Below are positions 23,100-47,160 of a DNA stretch of 64,000 bases, one piece after another. The number at the start of each line of letters is the position of its first letter. Position 1 is the stretch's first letter. The notes under the pieces are model-generated. The model was not told the DNA's origin. It searched no databases and saw only the letters and a program-made list of their open reading frames with translations. Source of the stretch: Nymphaea colorata (Eukaryota > Streptophyta > Magnoliopsida > Nymphaeales > Nymphaeaceae); assembly GCF_008831285.2 (NCBI RefSeq), contig NC_045143.1, positions 23,438,302 to 23,502,301 on the forward strand, written 5' to 3'. The translations under genes were made by a program, and so were the position numbers.

Positions 23100-23537
23100 C
23101 TTGTCACTGAGGAAATTCTTGGGAGTCATAGGCCAAAGGATTCCAGGGATTCCCAATTTTGTCCCACTAGAAGCTGATGAGGCAAAAGAAAGTGGGAATG
23201 GAAGAAGGACATCTGCTTCAAGGATGTTTGACTATGGATCATGGTAGATCCCTAGGACGGCTAATTGTTGTAGGCATGATTTGACTGCTCGGTTTAGTGC
23301 AAGCAGAGGCATTGGCTTTTCCATTAGCTACTACACCACCTTCACTTTTCACCTACTTTCATATCACCTTGACAGTTGAGGTCTCCATTGGGGCACCTTT
23401 ACAATTCAATGAAGTACAAATTTGCACTCCATTTAGCACAAAAATGTAACCCTTCCTCAAAAAGATTCCTGCAAGGCAAGCTCTGACCAATATGAGTGTC
23501 AAGTTGAGCAAGATATTGATAAAGTTGCAGCGTGAAG

Positions 23538-23704
23538 GCAAACCACTTCTATTTTTTTCAACTTTTAACTGTACTTACAAAATGAACCCACGTCCTTTTA
23601 TACAGAGAAAAGGGATGGATTTCAAATCTGGATCCATTTACTGTATTTGAGATTATCTGGATCTAGTTACAAAAGTATGGATCTGAATCTATCGCTCTGC
23701 ATCA
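23538..23704 (+). repeat. 167-bp direct repeat, left copy
   Basis: Runs from gcaaaccacttct to gctctgcatca and is clearly homologous to 30841-31006 (shared: caacttttA[a/g]ctgtacttaca, ggatggatt, attatctggatcta, gatctgaatct). Together they bracket the GC-rich block and the second gypsy element. They could be short LTRs of an older element (reading TG...GC on the minus strand) or two dispersed repeats. No primer site was found. Confidence 0.85.
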
Positions 23705-23879
23705 ATCTCCTCAGGTTGGAGAAGAGTCTTCCTCGACAAATTTTAAATCTTTCAATCTACCAAAATGAGCCTTCACCTCCAAGGTTTGGTTCAGTTCAAA
23801 AGAGGCCCACTGCACACCTGCTTATGCTAGGTGGTGGACCGCCAAACATCTTCTCGTCGGGAATCAAGGTGGCAGCGGC

Positions 23880-25130
23880 TTCGACGGAGGTTCTGAGTGT
23901 GCAACGTGAGCTTGGACCCTCTCCAAAGGTGATCCCAAACCAGATCTAGTTCGAGAAAGCAGGCTAAATAGGTTTGGATCCGAATTCGGACTCTCAAACT
24001 CGAAAATCGGGTGTAACGGATCCGAATCGCGTCGTACTCTCGAACTGAACCGATCCGGTTCCATAAAGAACCGGCCCGCTCCTGTAGGCTCGTTTTCCCC
24101 TTCCACATCAAAGGGTGGCAGAGCTGCAGAATGGAAAAACCGCCCCACCCATACCTCCTTGCCCTTCCATGTCGGAGGGGATTGGCAAGCGGAGGGCAGC
24201 CGCCCCCATCTTCTTCGGCGGGCGGCGAACCCACGGGCACCAGTTCGGGCGGTGAAGGCCCCCCAGTTCTCACCCTCACCTCCCTTAGTCGAGAACATGG
24301 TCGATGGCGAACACAAGTCCTTCGGCCGCCTTCCCCCAATGACCGTGTGGCTGGGTACTGGTGGCGACGCCTCCAGGGATCTCCCACGAGCACCGAGCGA
24401 AACAGAGTCTATTCCACTGCTTCTGGTGGCGAATCCAACGCCTCCTCTGGCTGGAATCGTGCATGCCAGTGAACGCCACTCCTCCGGTCGCTTACCCAAA
24501 GCAATGACGACGTTCGGTGCCGTTTGTTCACGAGAAGGTGGAGTCGCCTGCTCTTCGATGGGTGAACCCAAGAGCAAGAATCATGCGGGCGGTGAAACTC
24601 CCCTGTTGCAGGCTGCGGGTCGAGCACCTCTGCCGGCTGCCAACGAGGCGGCTTCAGCGCTCCCAGCTCCCTCGACGACAACGGTACTCACCATTCTTTC
24701 CACACCGGCCAGTGGCAGACTCCCCATGAAACAAGGTCATGTCGCAACCCCTACACACTGGTGCGCGGAAGACCCAGTGTCCCTCGCCCCCCAACGGACG
24801 GTGGCCCGCTCGCTGTTCGGCAACTTCATTGCTACCGTCTTCCTCAACGACGGTCATTCTCCCACGATCCACCGATCGACGCCCTCAGCACCAGTGCCCT
24901 GCCATTCATGGGTATAAGCAAAAGTCGATTCACCTTCCTGTCTAGACGACGACAGAAGAACTCCGGCGGGAGCCTCTTCCGACGCAGCATCGACTCCACG
25001 GCCCCATAATTCCTCCAAGCTTCCAGTGCCTCTTGCAGAGCCCTTTCCAGCCTCATCGTTTGATGCGCCGATGCACGGATGGCGAGTACAACAGCAGTAG
25101 GATGAAAACTTTGTCGTAGAGCCGACCATA
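23880..25130. other. GC-rich block of unknown origin
   Basis: About 1.25 kb is strikingly richer in G+C than its surroundings. It has long overlapping frames on both strands, among them 252 codons at 24159-24917 (+) and 237 codons at 23864-24577 (-). Predicted products are rich in Pro, Ser, Ala, Arg and Gly with no motif I recognise. Multiple long frames are expected by chance in such composition, because stop codons are AT-rich. It may be a captured gene or promoter fragment or the interior of an element bounded by the 167-bp repeats. I assign no function. Confidence 0.45.
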
Positions 25131-25388
25131 ACAATTCATCGAGCTTTTGTGTGATAGAATCTAGCGGGTTGTAGCAGCAAAATCCTACTGATATTCGCAG
25201 TAGCAGACACGTGCCTTATTAATGTCTGTTGTACTTATACCTTCACGCCGCCATTTTTTCCTTGAGCCATTACCATTAATTGGTGAAACAATAATGCCCA
25301 TAAAGTTTCGCTTTTATACTAATTAATGTAAACAAATTAAGATTAGCTGCACTTACAACTAAGCTAAAATTAAACTAAGAACTAACTA

Positions 25389-25716
25389 TATTATCGTGTG
25401 TCTAAGAGTCTGTAAAGTCTTTTGCTTTAGATTTTTAGTTTTGGGTGGTCGACTTGGGAATCCTGTAAGCAGTTTTGGCCATCATAAGTAAAGTTGAGAT
25501 CTTATATAAGTAAAGTTGAGATCATTCTCCTTGCTTATCTTTCTCATGATGTACAAATCTTCCAAGTTGAATACATTGCGATATTTCTTTATTCACAAAG
25601 CGTTCTTTATGCACTTGCTTCTTAAAACTACCTTTGCGCCCCTTTCGGTGGTTTGAAGGCTTACGACAATCAGGTTCTTGTCGTACCGCACGGGCTGAAG
25701 GAGTTAGCCTGTGACA
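25389..25716 (+). repeat. 5' LTR of gypsy element, internally deleted
   Basis: 328 bp versus 408 bp for its partner. Aligned with the 3' LTR it keeps the outer ends (14-bp start in register, end cgtgaca). It lacks roughly 100 bp between cttttgcttt and atttttagttttggg, partly offset by an extra copy of ataagtaaagttgagatc (25486-25523). Confidence 0.9.
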
Positions 25717-25719
25717 ACA

Positions 25720-25734
25720 TGTATCAAAGCCAGG
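25720..25734 (+). promoter_or_regulatory. Primer-binding site, initiator tRNA-Met-like
   Basis: TGTATCAAAGCCAGG, four bases after the LTR end, matches the expected TGGTATCAGAGCCAGG with a missing G and one substitution. Confidence 0.8.
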
Positions 25735-25749
25735 TTCTGCTCAATTTGG

Positions 25750-26990
25750 GAAAGCAATTGGAGAGTCGGTGGAGAACTACAAGCCGGCGATCATTGATCG
25801 AAGAGGATGTCCTAGCGACTCAATACAATCTGCGAAGCGCCAAGGGCAAGAGAGTAGCCCAGTCTGACGAGATGGGTACATCCCAAGGTCAGAAAGACCT
25901 GGCCGAGGTGGTGAACAAGTTGGTTGCCGATGTAACTACTCATGAAGAAGCGTTGCGCAATGCAACTGAGTCCTTCAGGGAAATGAAGGGCGAGATGAAG
26001 ATCCAGTAGGATCAAATGACCGATCTCGTGGCCATGAATCGGTCACTTACTGACACAGTGACCGCACTGCAAGCTGAAGTCAAAGAACTTCAAATAAAGA
26101 ACCGCACACTACAGCAACAAATCTCTGTAGGTGGAGGTGACGATCGCCTAGCGATGGTCGACGTTCAGAGACCAGCAAAATACAACGGAAATCGAGATAG
26201 TCGAGTGATCGACAACTTTTTATTCCAAGTGGAATACTATCTAGATCTGCAAGGTGTTGTGGGGGACGACCTTCAGGTCAAGACAGCGGCTATGTTGCTT
26301 GAGGGCTATGCTGTGGCATGGTGGAGACGGAAAAAACTTGACATTCAAAAGGAGATCTGCACAATAGACACTTTCGATGATTTTCAACCAGAGTTGAACT
26401 TACTTCATGCCCCTGAATGCGACACGTCATGCCTATCGAATGGTCAGTGAATTAAAACATACGGGATCTTTGCGAGACTTTGTGAGGATCTATCGGAGGC
26501 TCATGTTAGATGTGTCAGATATGTAGGAACAAGATAAACTGAATGGTTTATTTTAGGACTTCAATCATGTGCACAATCCGAAGTGGAAAGGAGTAATCTA
26601 GAGACCTTGGAAGATGCTTATGTGGTAGCAGAACGCTTGGCCGATACCCAGCCAAGAGCTACACTAACACCTTCAAGCCTTCGAAGAAGCCTGACCTTGG
26701 AGGAAAGAAAGAAGATCGACGAGAACATAAAGATGAATCATCGACTCAGCATCAAGTCGAGAGGATGACTTTCTTTCACAAAAATGACAACTCTTAAAAT
26801 GGAGTGTTGAAATGCTGGTTTTGTGAAGGTAGCCACTTGGCAAGGCAATGCCTAAAGTGTCTAAACAGAAACAATCAAGCAAGCTCTTCAAGACAATCTG
26901 CTAGTGCGGTACAAGGTGAAGAATGGGAAGGACCAAAGATGGGTGCCCTTCAACTTCTGAACACCCTAAAAAGAAATGAGAAAATGAAGG
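25750..26990 (+). pseudogene. Gypsy Gag
   Basis: A charged N-terminus with a coiled-coil-like stretch (VTALQAEVKELQIKNRTLQQ near 26060-26115) is followed by the gag core (RPAKYNGNR, FLFQVEYYLDLQG, MLLEGYAVAWW). Then come the segment that hosts the copia insertion in the sister copy (26402), and a zinc knuckle CWFCEGSHLARQC (C-X2-C-X3-H-X4-C, 26814-26852). An in-frame TAG (26007-26009) and frameshifts near 26430 and 26770 break it. Confidence 0.88.
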
Positions 26991-27676
26991 TGACAGCGAC
27001 ACCTTTCAATGAGCTCATGTACCTAGAGATCTTGGTAAATGGAAGGCCTACTATGGCCATGGTAGACACTAATGTCACGCATAACTTCGTCTCAAATGAA
27101 GAGGTGAGGAGATTGGGCCTCACCCTTGAGAAGGGGTTACGCATGAAGGCGGTGAACTCAGAGGCAAAACCCATCCACGGTGTAGCCCGGGATGCAGTTG
27201 TGAAGATTGAGAGTTGGTTAAAAAGAGCCAACTTCTCGGTGGTCTCGATGGATGATTTCCGGATGATCCTAGGAATAGAGCTACTCAGTACAGCGAAGAT
27301 GGTCCTGATGCCGCACTTACACAGTATCAGTATCATGGACGAAAAGTCTCTTTGTATGGTTCCAGCAATATCGGTTAAGAGGGATAAGGGCAAGGCCGCA
27401 ATGATATCTGCTTTTCAGTTGAAGAAAGGTCTGAAGCACGATGAAGAGACGTACTTGGTGGCAATCAGAGAAGTAACTAATGACTCCCCTGGTTTGGTCC
27501 CAGAGGCGCTTGCACCTGTCTTAGTGGAATTCGCAGGAACAATGCCGGCGAAGCTCCTTAGACGGCTGCCACCTCGACGTGAGGTGGATCATGCCATGGA
27601 ACTCCTTCTTAGTGCCAAACCTTCTTCAATGACACCTTATCGAATGGCCCCTGCAAAACTAAGAGAACTTCGGTGA
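26804..27676 (+). pseudogene. Gypsy Gag end and aspartic protease
   Basis: A 290-codon open stretch from the zinc knuckle through the protease. The protease active site reads DTNVTHNFVS where the sister copy has DTGATHNFVS, so the catalytic Gly is changed and the enzyme is probably dead. The flap and C-terminal region follow (VARDAVVKIESW, FRMILGIELL). The frame closes at 27676, just before the RT. Confidence 0.85.
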
Positions 27677-29086
27677 CAGTTGGACGAAATGTTAGTTGGA
27701 GGTATAATTAGACCCTCCAAAGCTCTTTTTGGTGCACCAGTGTTATTTCAAGCGAAACATAATGGCTCCAAAAAGGCTATGTGTGGATTATCGGGTGCTG
27801 AACAAGGTAACAGTGAAAAACAAGTACCCCTTACCTTTGATTACAGATCTGTTTGATCAACTAGGTGGAGCTTGAGTATTTTCCAAGCTGGATCTCAGGT
27901 CGGGATATTGGCAAGTTCGGATTGTTGACAGCGACGAGCCGAAGACAACTTGTGTCACTCACTACGATGCCTTCGAATTCTTGGTAATGCCGTTCGGGTT
28001 GACGAATGCTCCAGCTACTTTTTCGACTCTAATGAATAAGATATTATATCCGTACTTAGATAAGTTTGTGGTAGTCTATCTTGATAATATTGTAGTGTAC
28101 AGCGGCTCAATGGAAGATCATGTGGAACACCTGCGAACAGTGTTCAAGGTGCTGAAGGAAAATAAACTATATGTGAAGCGCAAGAAGTGCTTATTCAGCC
28201 AACAAGAAATCAGTTTTCTCGGTCATATAGTAGGTAAAGGTTAGCTGTGAATGGACATAGAAAAAGTGAGGGCTATTCAGGACTGAAAACCGCCAACCAA
28301 TGTATCGGAGTTGCGTTCCTTTCTCGGCTTGGCGAACTACTATCGGCGATTCATTGAGGGGTATTCTTTGATAGTTGCGCCTCTCACTGATTTGGTGAAG
28401 AAGAACCGGACTTTGGCTTGGGAAGGACTTGAAGAATGTGCCTTCGAGAAATTGAAGAGGGCCCTGACGCATGAGCTTATGCTTAGGTTATCCGACCACT
28501 CGAAGAAGTTCGAAGTCCACACAGATGCATCAGATTTTTTTATTGGCGGAGTGTTGATGCAGGAAGGTCACCCGGTTGCCTACGAAAGTAGAAAACTTAA
28601 GGACGCCGAGCGTCGATATTCTGTGCATGAAAGGGAGATGACGGTCATTATCCACTGTCTTCATACATAGAGGCACTACTTGTTGGGAAGTCAATTTGTG
28701 GTAAAGACTGATAACGTAGCCACAAGTTACTTCTAGACTCAAAAGAAGTTGACCCCGAAGCAAGTCCGATGGCAAGAATTCCTTGCGGAATTCGATTTTG
28801 CCTTGGAGTACAAGGTGGAGAGAACAAACGTCGTAGCCGATGCACTAAGTTGGAAGGCGGAGTTGACAGCTACTCAGACAGCATCATTCGAAGCACAACT
28901 TGAGAGTGCTCTTCTCGGGCGGATTCGAGAAAGCATGAAGCAGGACCCTGTGGCCAAGCACTTGGTCGAGACAGTTGAAGCGGGAAAAATGCGACGATTC
29001 TCGTTGCGGGATGGACTCCTGATGGCAAAGGGCAGACGGGTGTTCGTACCTAGATGGGGCAACCTTCGGTGAGAGTTACTGAAGGA
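27677..29086 (+). pseudogene. Gypsy reverse transcriptase and RNase H
   Basis: RT blocks are visible in order: [20 protein letters not shown] (27779-27838), a palm Asp region interrupted by a TGA at 27874, [20 protein letters not shown], and the active site [12 protein letters not shown] (28069-28104). The second Asp of YLDD is replaced by Asn. The connection ([12 protein letters not shown], about 28319) and RNase H ([14 protein letters not shown] near 28517; [13 protein letters not shown] near 28611) follow, with stops near 28670 and 28737 and a frameshift later. An old inactive pol. Confidence 0.93.
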
Positions 29087-29089
29087 ATG

Positions 29090-30374
29090 ACTCGTTGTGG
29101 GCTGGCCATCCTGGCCAGGAGCGGACGCTGGCATTCCTCGAACGTGGTTACTACTGGCCACAGATGCACGATGACGTTGAAGCATATGTGAAAACATGCT
29201 TAATTTGCCAGCAGGACAAGGGAACGAATCAGAAGTCTGTCGGTCTCTTGGAGCCTCTTCCTGTTCCAAAACGTTCGTGGGAATGTCTCTCAATGGACTT
29301 CATCGTCAGCTTACCCAAAGTTGACGGCATCAGCTCCATCCTTGTGGTTGTGGATAGATTTTTGAAGTATGCCACCTTCATCACAGCCTCTAAGGAATGT
29401 CCCGCAGAGAAGACGGCAGAATTATTTGTGAAGCATATAGTCAAGCACTGGGACGTGCTGAAAAGCATTGTCGGTGATCGGGACACTCGCTTCACAGGGA
29501 AGTTCTGGTGCGAAGTATTTCGTTTGCTGAGGTCAGATTTATTATTCTCAACGAGTTTCCACCCACAAACTGATGGCCAAACTGAATGAATCAATGGATT
29601 GTTGGAACAATATCTTCGGCATTATGTCAGCGCAAATCAAAAGAATTGGGTGAAATTGTTGGATGTAGCTCAATTTTGCTACAATTTACAGAAGAGCGAG
29701 TCTTCTGGACATAGTCCGTTCGAGATAGCCACTAGGCAACAACCGTTGATGCCTCATACCCTTGCAGCCCAAGAAAATGGACAGTCTACTTTTGCCTACC
29801 AGTTCGTTCGCGATTGGTAGGAACAGACGGAAATGGCTAAGGCGTTCTTACATAAGGCCGCTAAGAAGATGAAAAAGTTTGCAAATCGGAATCGAAGGCC
29901 AATGGAATTCCGAGTTGATGACCAAGTCCTCGTGAAGCTCTATCCTGATCACACGAGCATTTTTTGTGGACGACACGGGTCATTATTCCGCAAGTATGAA
30001 GGTCCCTTTATAGTGCTGAAGAGAATCGAGAAGCTAGCTTACAAACTAGACTTGCTGCCATACTTTAAGATGCATTCAGTGTTCCATGTCTGCAACCTGA
30101 AGCCCTTCTACTTTGATGAGGAAGACCCTGACAGAAGCGTCCCTGAACGAGACCGATCTTATAGTGAGCCCTGTCGACCCAGCGAGCGGCGGACCGTCAG
30201 ATTGAGGAAATTCTTCGGCACAAAACAAACTATCTAGAGGAGCCGAAGAAGTACCAAGTGAAGTGGTTAGGCGAACAAAATCCAACCTGGGAGTATGCCT
30301 TCCGTATGAAGCAGCGCTACCCGCTGAAAGTTAAGGCCTATCATGAAACTGCTGGCACCGAGGATGGCACTTGA
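29090..30374 (+). pseudogene. Gypsy integrase with C-terminal chromodomain
   Basis: The zinc-binding region ends GYYWPQMHDDV...CLICQQDKG (to about 29220). The catalytic core shows MDFIVSLPK (29296), DRDTRFTGKFW (near 29480) and SFHPQTDGQTE (29557-29587), followed at once by a TGA. The GPY-like C-terminal region (DQVLVKLY, YEGPFIVLKRI, HSVFHVCNLKPFY) continues to 30237. After a frameshift a chromodomain core (KYQVKWLGEQNPTWEY, 30252-30299) ends at a stop (30372-30374), 17 bp before the 3' LTR. Chromodomains direct chromovirus integration to marked chromatin. Confidence 0.9.
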
Positions 30375-30390
30375 TTTGAAGGGGGGAGCC

Positions 30391-30798
30391 TGTTCCCCTA
30401 TGTCTAAGAGTCTGTAAAGTCTTTTACTTTGTTTTTCATTGTACTTCCTTTGCTTATGTTGAGTCATTTGCTTACGCTTGTTTGCTTGTAAGGGAGTACC
30501 CTCCCACTGGTCTAAGTGTTATGTATTGGGATTTTTAGTTTTGGGTAGTCGGCTTGGTAATCCTGTAAGCAGTTTCGGTCATCCTATATAAGTAAAGTTG
30601 AGATCATTGTCCTTGCTTATCTTTCTCGTGATGTACAAATCTTCTAAGTTGAATACATTGCGAGATTTCTTTATTCACAAAGCGTTCTTTATGCACTTGT
30701 TTCCTAAAACTACTTTTGTGCTCATTTCGGTGGTTTGAAGGCTTACGGCAATCAGGTTCTTGCCGTGCCGCACGGGCTGAAGGAGTCAGCCCGTGACA
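30391..30798 (+). repeat. 3' LTR of gypsy element
   Basis: 408 bp, TGTTCCCCTATG to CCCGTGACA, following the polypurine tract gaaggggggagc (30378-30389) and followed by the duplication aacta. Confidence 0.95.
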
Positions 30799-30840
30799 AA
30801 CTAAAACTCAAGCAAAAAAAGGAAAAGAGGGAGAAATATA

Positions 30841-31006
30841 GCAAACCACTTCTTTTTTTTTTCAACTTTTAGCTGTACTTACAAAATGAACCTACTTCCT
30901 TTTTATTATACAAGGGATGGATTATAGATCTCAATCCATTTACAGTATTTAAAATTATCTGGATCTAATTATGAAAGCATTGATCTGAATCTGTCGCTCT
31001 GCATCA
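30841..31006 (+). repeat. 167-bp direct repeat, right copy
   Basis: Partner of 23538-23704 in the same orientation, starting gcaaaccacttct and ending gctctgcatca. See the left copy. Confidence 0.85.
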
Positions 31007-32400
31007 CTAATGAAGCCCTCAATGTTGAAATCTGTCACTAGGCACCAACAACTAGTGACCAGCTCCGAATTGCCAAGTTTCCAAACTCCTTGGAAGATCA
31101 ACCATACCGATGAGGCAGCACACTGGTAGTAGTTCAACACTGTTAGTTCCGGCTCATTGCTGACATTGCAATTAAGTCTGCATAAAGAATCAAGCCAGCA
31201 TGAATGAACTCGTTTGTAAATGAGTTGAGCTCTAGTTCAAATGTACACCCGAAATATTAAATGAGTCGAGTTGTAAGAACTCGATTGAGCTCAAATGTTA
31301 CATTATAATGAGATAATAATTAAACTAATAGTAGTTAAACGAGTTAAAAAAATGAGACATGTTTAACATAAATAAGTTAAATGAGTTGAGTTTGAGCTCG
31401 ACATTCTATCATTGAGTCGAGCTCGAGCTTGTTCTATCAAACTCTACTCAAGTTTGAAGCTTGAGTTTTCTAAGTCAAGTCGAGCTCAACTAGAGATGGC
31501 CCAGCTCAGGCTTGACTCGACTCTTATGCTGCCTCAGTTGTGCCTCAGTTGTAACTAGAGCCATGAAAAGAACCAACCTCCTAGGATGGCATTGGGCCAG
31601 AGGGCTGAAGCCGTCCTAGTCATGATGCCACACAGCAGAACCCTAGCCTCAATTAAGCCTCGGTGACGTGAACTAGTAAAATGTGAATCTTAACCCTTAC
31701 TTTGATAACCATGGATTTTGAATCAGTAAGACCTTACATGTTAGCAACAGGAAACAGGAAGATATTTTACCTCAGTATGTCATCTGAACAAAAGTCATTG
31801 CCATAACAAAAATGCCGTTTGCAATTTATCACATATCTGAAGCTGTCGCAAATAAAGCACAATTTTCCAACACAGCGCCATGTTCCGGACTATTTTTCGA
31901 AGAAGTTGAACTTAATTTCAGACTATGGAGATATAATATTCATTTCAATTATACATTTCCACATCTACCAACCTCGTCAATAATTTTGTTTAAAAACTTA
32001 AATGTAGTCATTTTTATAACCCCATATTTTCCCAATATTCTCCCTTGAAGAGTTGCGATAAAGACCCCTCACAGAATGTTTAAAAAAAAGTCAAGGTTGA
32101 CATGACAGGTCACAACCAGAATAGCAAAAGCAGCGAGTGCTAGAGTTTGAGGAGATCAAGTCCACCGGGGACGTAACTGATTCAGATTCAAATAATCCAA
32201 GTACATCAAAAATATGATTCCATCAATTCAGTACATTTAAACAGTCACGACCCAAACCATATCCGAACCGGTTATATCCCCAAGTCTAATAATACTGCAC
32301 AAAGAACCACAGTTTGGTGCAGCTAAAAAAGCCTTGATGAATAATCAAGTCACGTCCAGGTAATGGATTTACAAGTTTGAGATAACACTGGCATAGTTGA
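31007..32400. other. Intergenic sequence with a gagctcgag-type repeat
   Basis: No gene seen. From about 31200 to 31530 the sequence is dense in alternating gagctc, ctcgag and gagttgag motifs (for example gagtcgagctcgagcttg near 31424), typical of a decayed dispersed repeat of hAT-like MITE style in plants. I could not define its ends. The rest is AT-rich. Confidence 0.5.
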
Positions 32401-32624
32401 TGATAGAAATATTATACAAGCATGTTCCAGATTCTACTTCACAATGTCTTGCTCATATAAGCGAAGAATGGTTGTTGTTGTGAAGTATAATACCAGTTGC
32501 ATCATCAAGAATACACAACCCTGATTCTTTCCCCTTAATCCAACCCACGGTACAAAAGAACAATAAAGAACTAGCAGCAAATATCGAGAACAAAAATACA
32601 CTTCGTAATACATTATCATCTCCC
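32401..32624 (-). other. Presumed 3' UTR of the CDPK gene
   Basis: AT-rich sequence downstream of the TAG stop on the minus strand, before the repeat-rich intergenic zone. No clear polyadenylation signal was fixed. Confidence 0.4.
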
Positions 32625-46597
<13,973 letters not shown>

Positions 46598-47160
46598 CGT
46601 TCAATCACAGCAAGGAAACACCAATGAAGACCCAAATTCGTCTCTCCAATTTCATGGATCACCAAGAAAGAAAGCAAAAGGGTTCTAGGAATGCGATCAG
46701 GAAACAAAAAACCGCACCTTTCGACCTAGAAACGTGGCTGCACTAATCGTGTAAAGAGCTTGACAGTCGGAACCGACTATAGAATCTCTGTTCCTCGGGT
46801 TAGGGAAAAAAAATGGTCAATGATGCGGGACAGAATAGGGAAGAAAACTGTGATCTGCATGAGAGAGAGAAACCAGGAATGCCTAGGCCTAACCTTCTTT
46901 CAGGGATTTGGGGTTCTAGAGGGGTTTAAAATGGGTTGGGAGATTAGGAAGAAGAAGTTGGAAAGGAAGAGATTTGGGTGTGAGGGAAGATCTGGTGTCA
47001 ATCAGCCATGGCGGAGGAGAGGCCCTGTCCCCCTCGCTCTCCTCTCTTCCCCCACCCCCACCACCAATTACGAAAAAAAACAGAGATCCTGGCCCAGGCT
47101 GTTTCCCGAAGATTGCCAAGAATGCATCTGAGGAATTTCAACTCAAGGATACCATTTAGT
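46598..47160 (-). promoter_or_regulatory. Upstream region of the CDPK gene
   Basis: Sequence before the CDPK start codon on the minus strand, presumably 5' UTR and promoter. It includes a G/C-rich patch near 47000-47080 (on the coding strand a run of gggg and gaggag motifs). No certain TATA box or leader intron could be assigned. Confidence 0.4.

Larger units (their letters stand above)
25389..30798 (+). mobile_element. Ty3/gypsy chromovirus-type retrotransposon, full length but inactive
   Basis: A 5.41-kb element with a 5-bp target duplication aacta (25384-25388 and 30799-30803). It has LTRs at 25389-25716 and 30391-30798, a tRNA-Met-like primer site, gag, protease, RT, RNase H, integrase with an H-C-C zinc region and D,D,E core, and a C-terminal chromodomain. 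Multiple in-frame stops, frameshifts and an altered RT active site show that it is not autonomous. It is the same family as the deleted copy at 3232-5343. Confidence 0.96.

Noticed and set aside
46974-47159. Proline-rich frames upstream of the CDPK
   Set aside because: Short, low-complexity and in the presumed promoter/leader; no supporting features.
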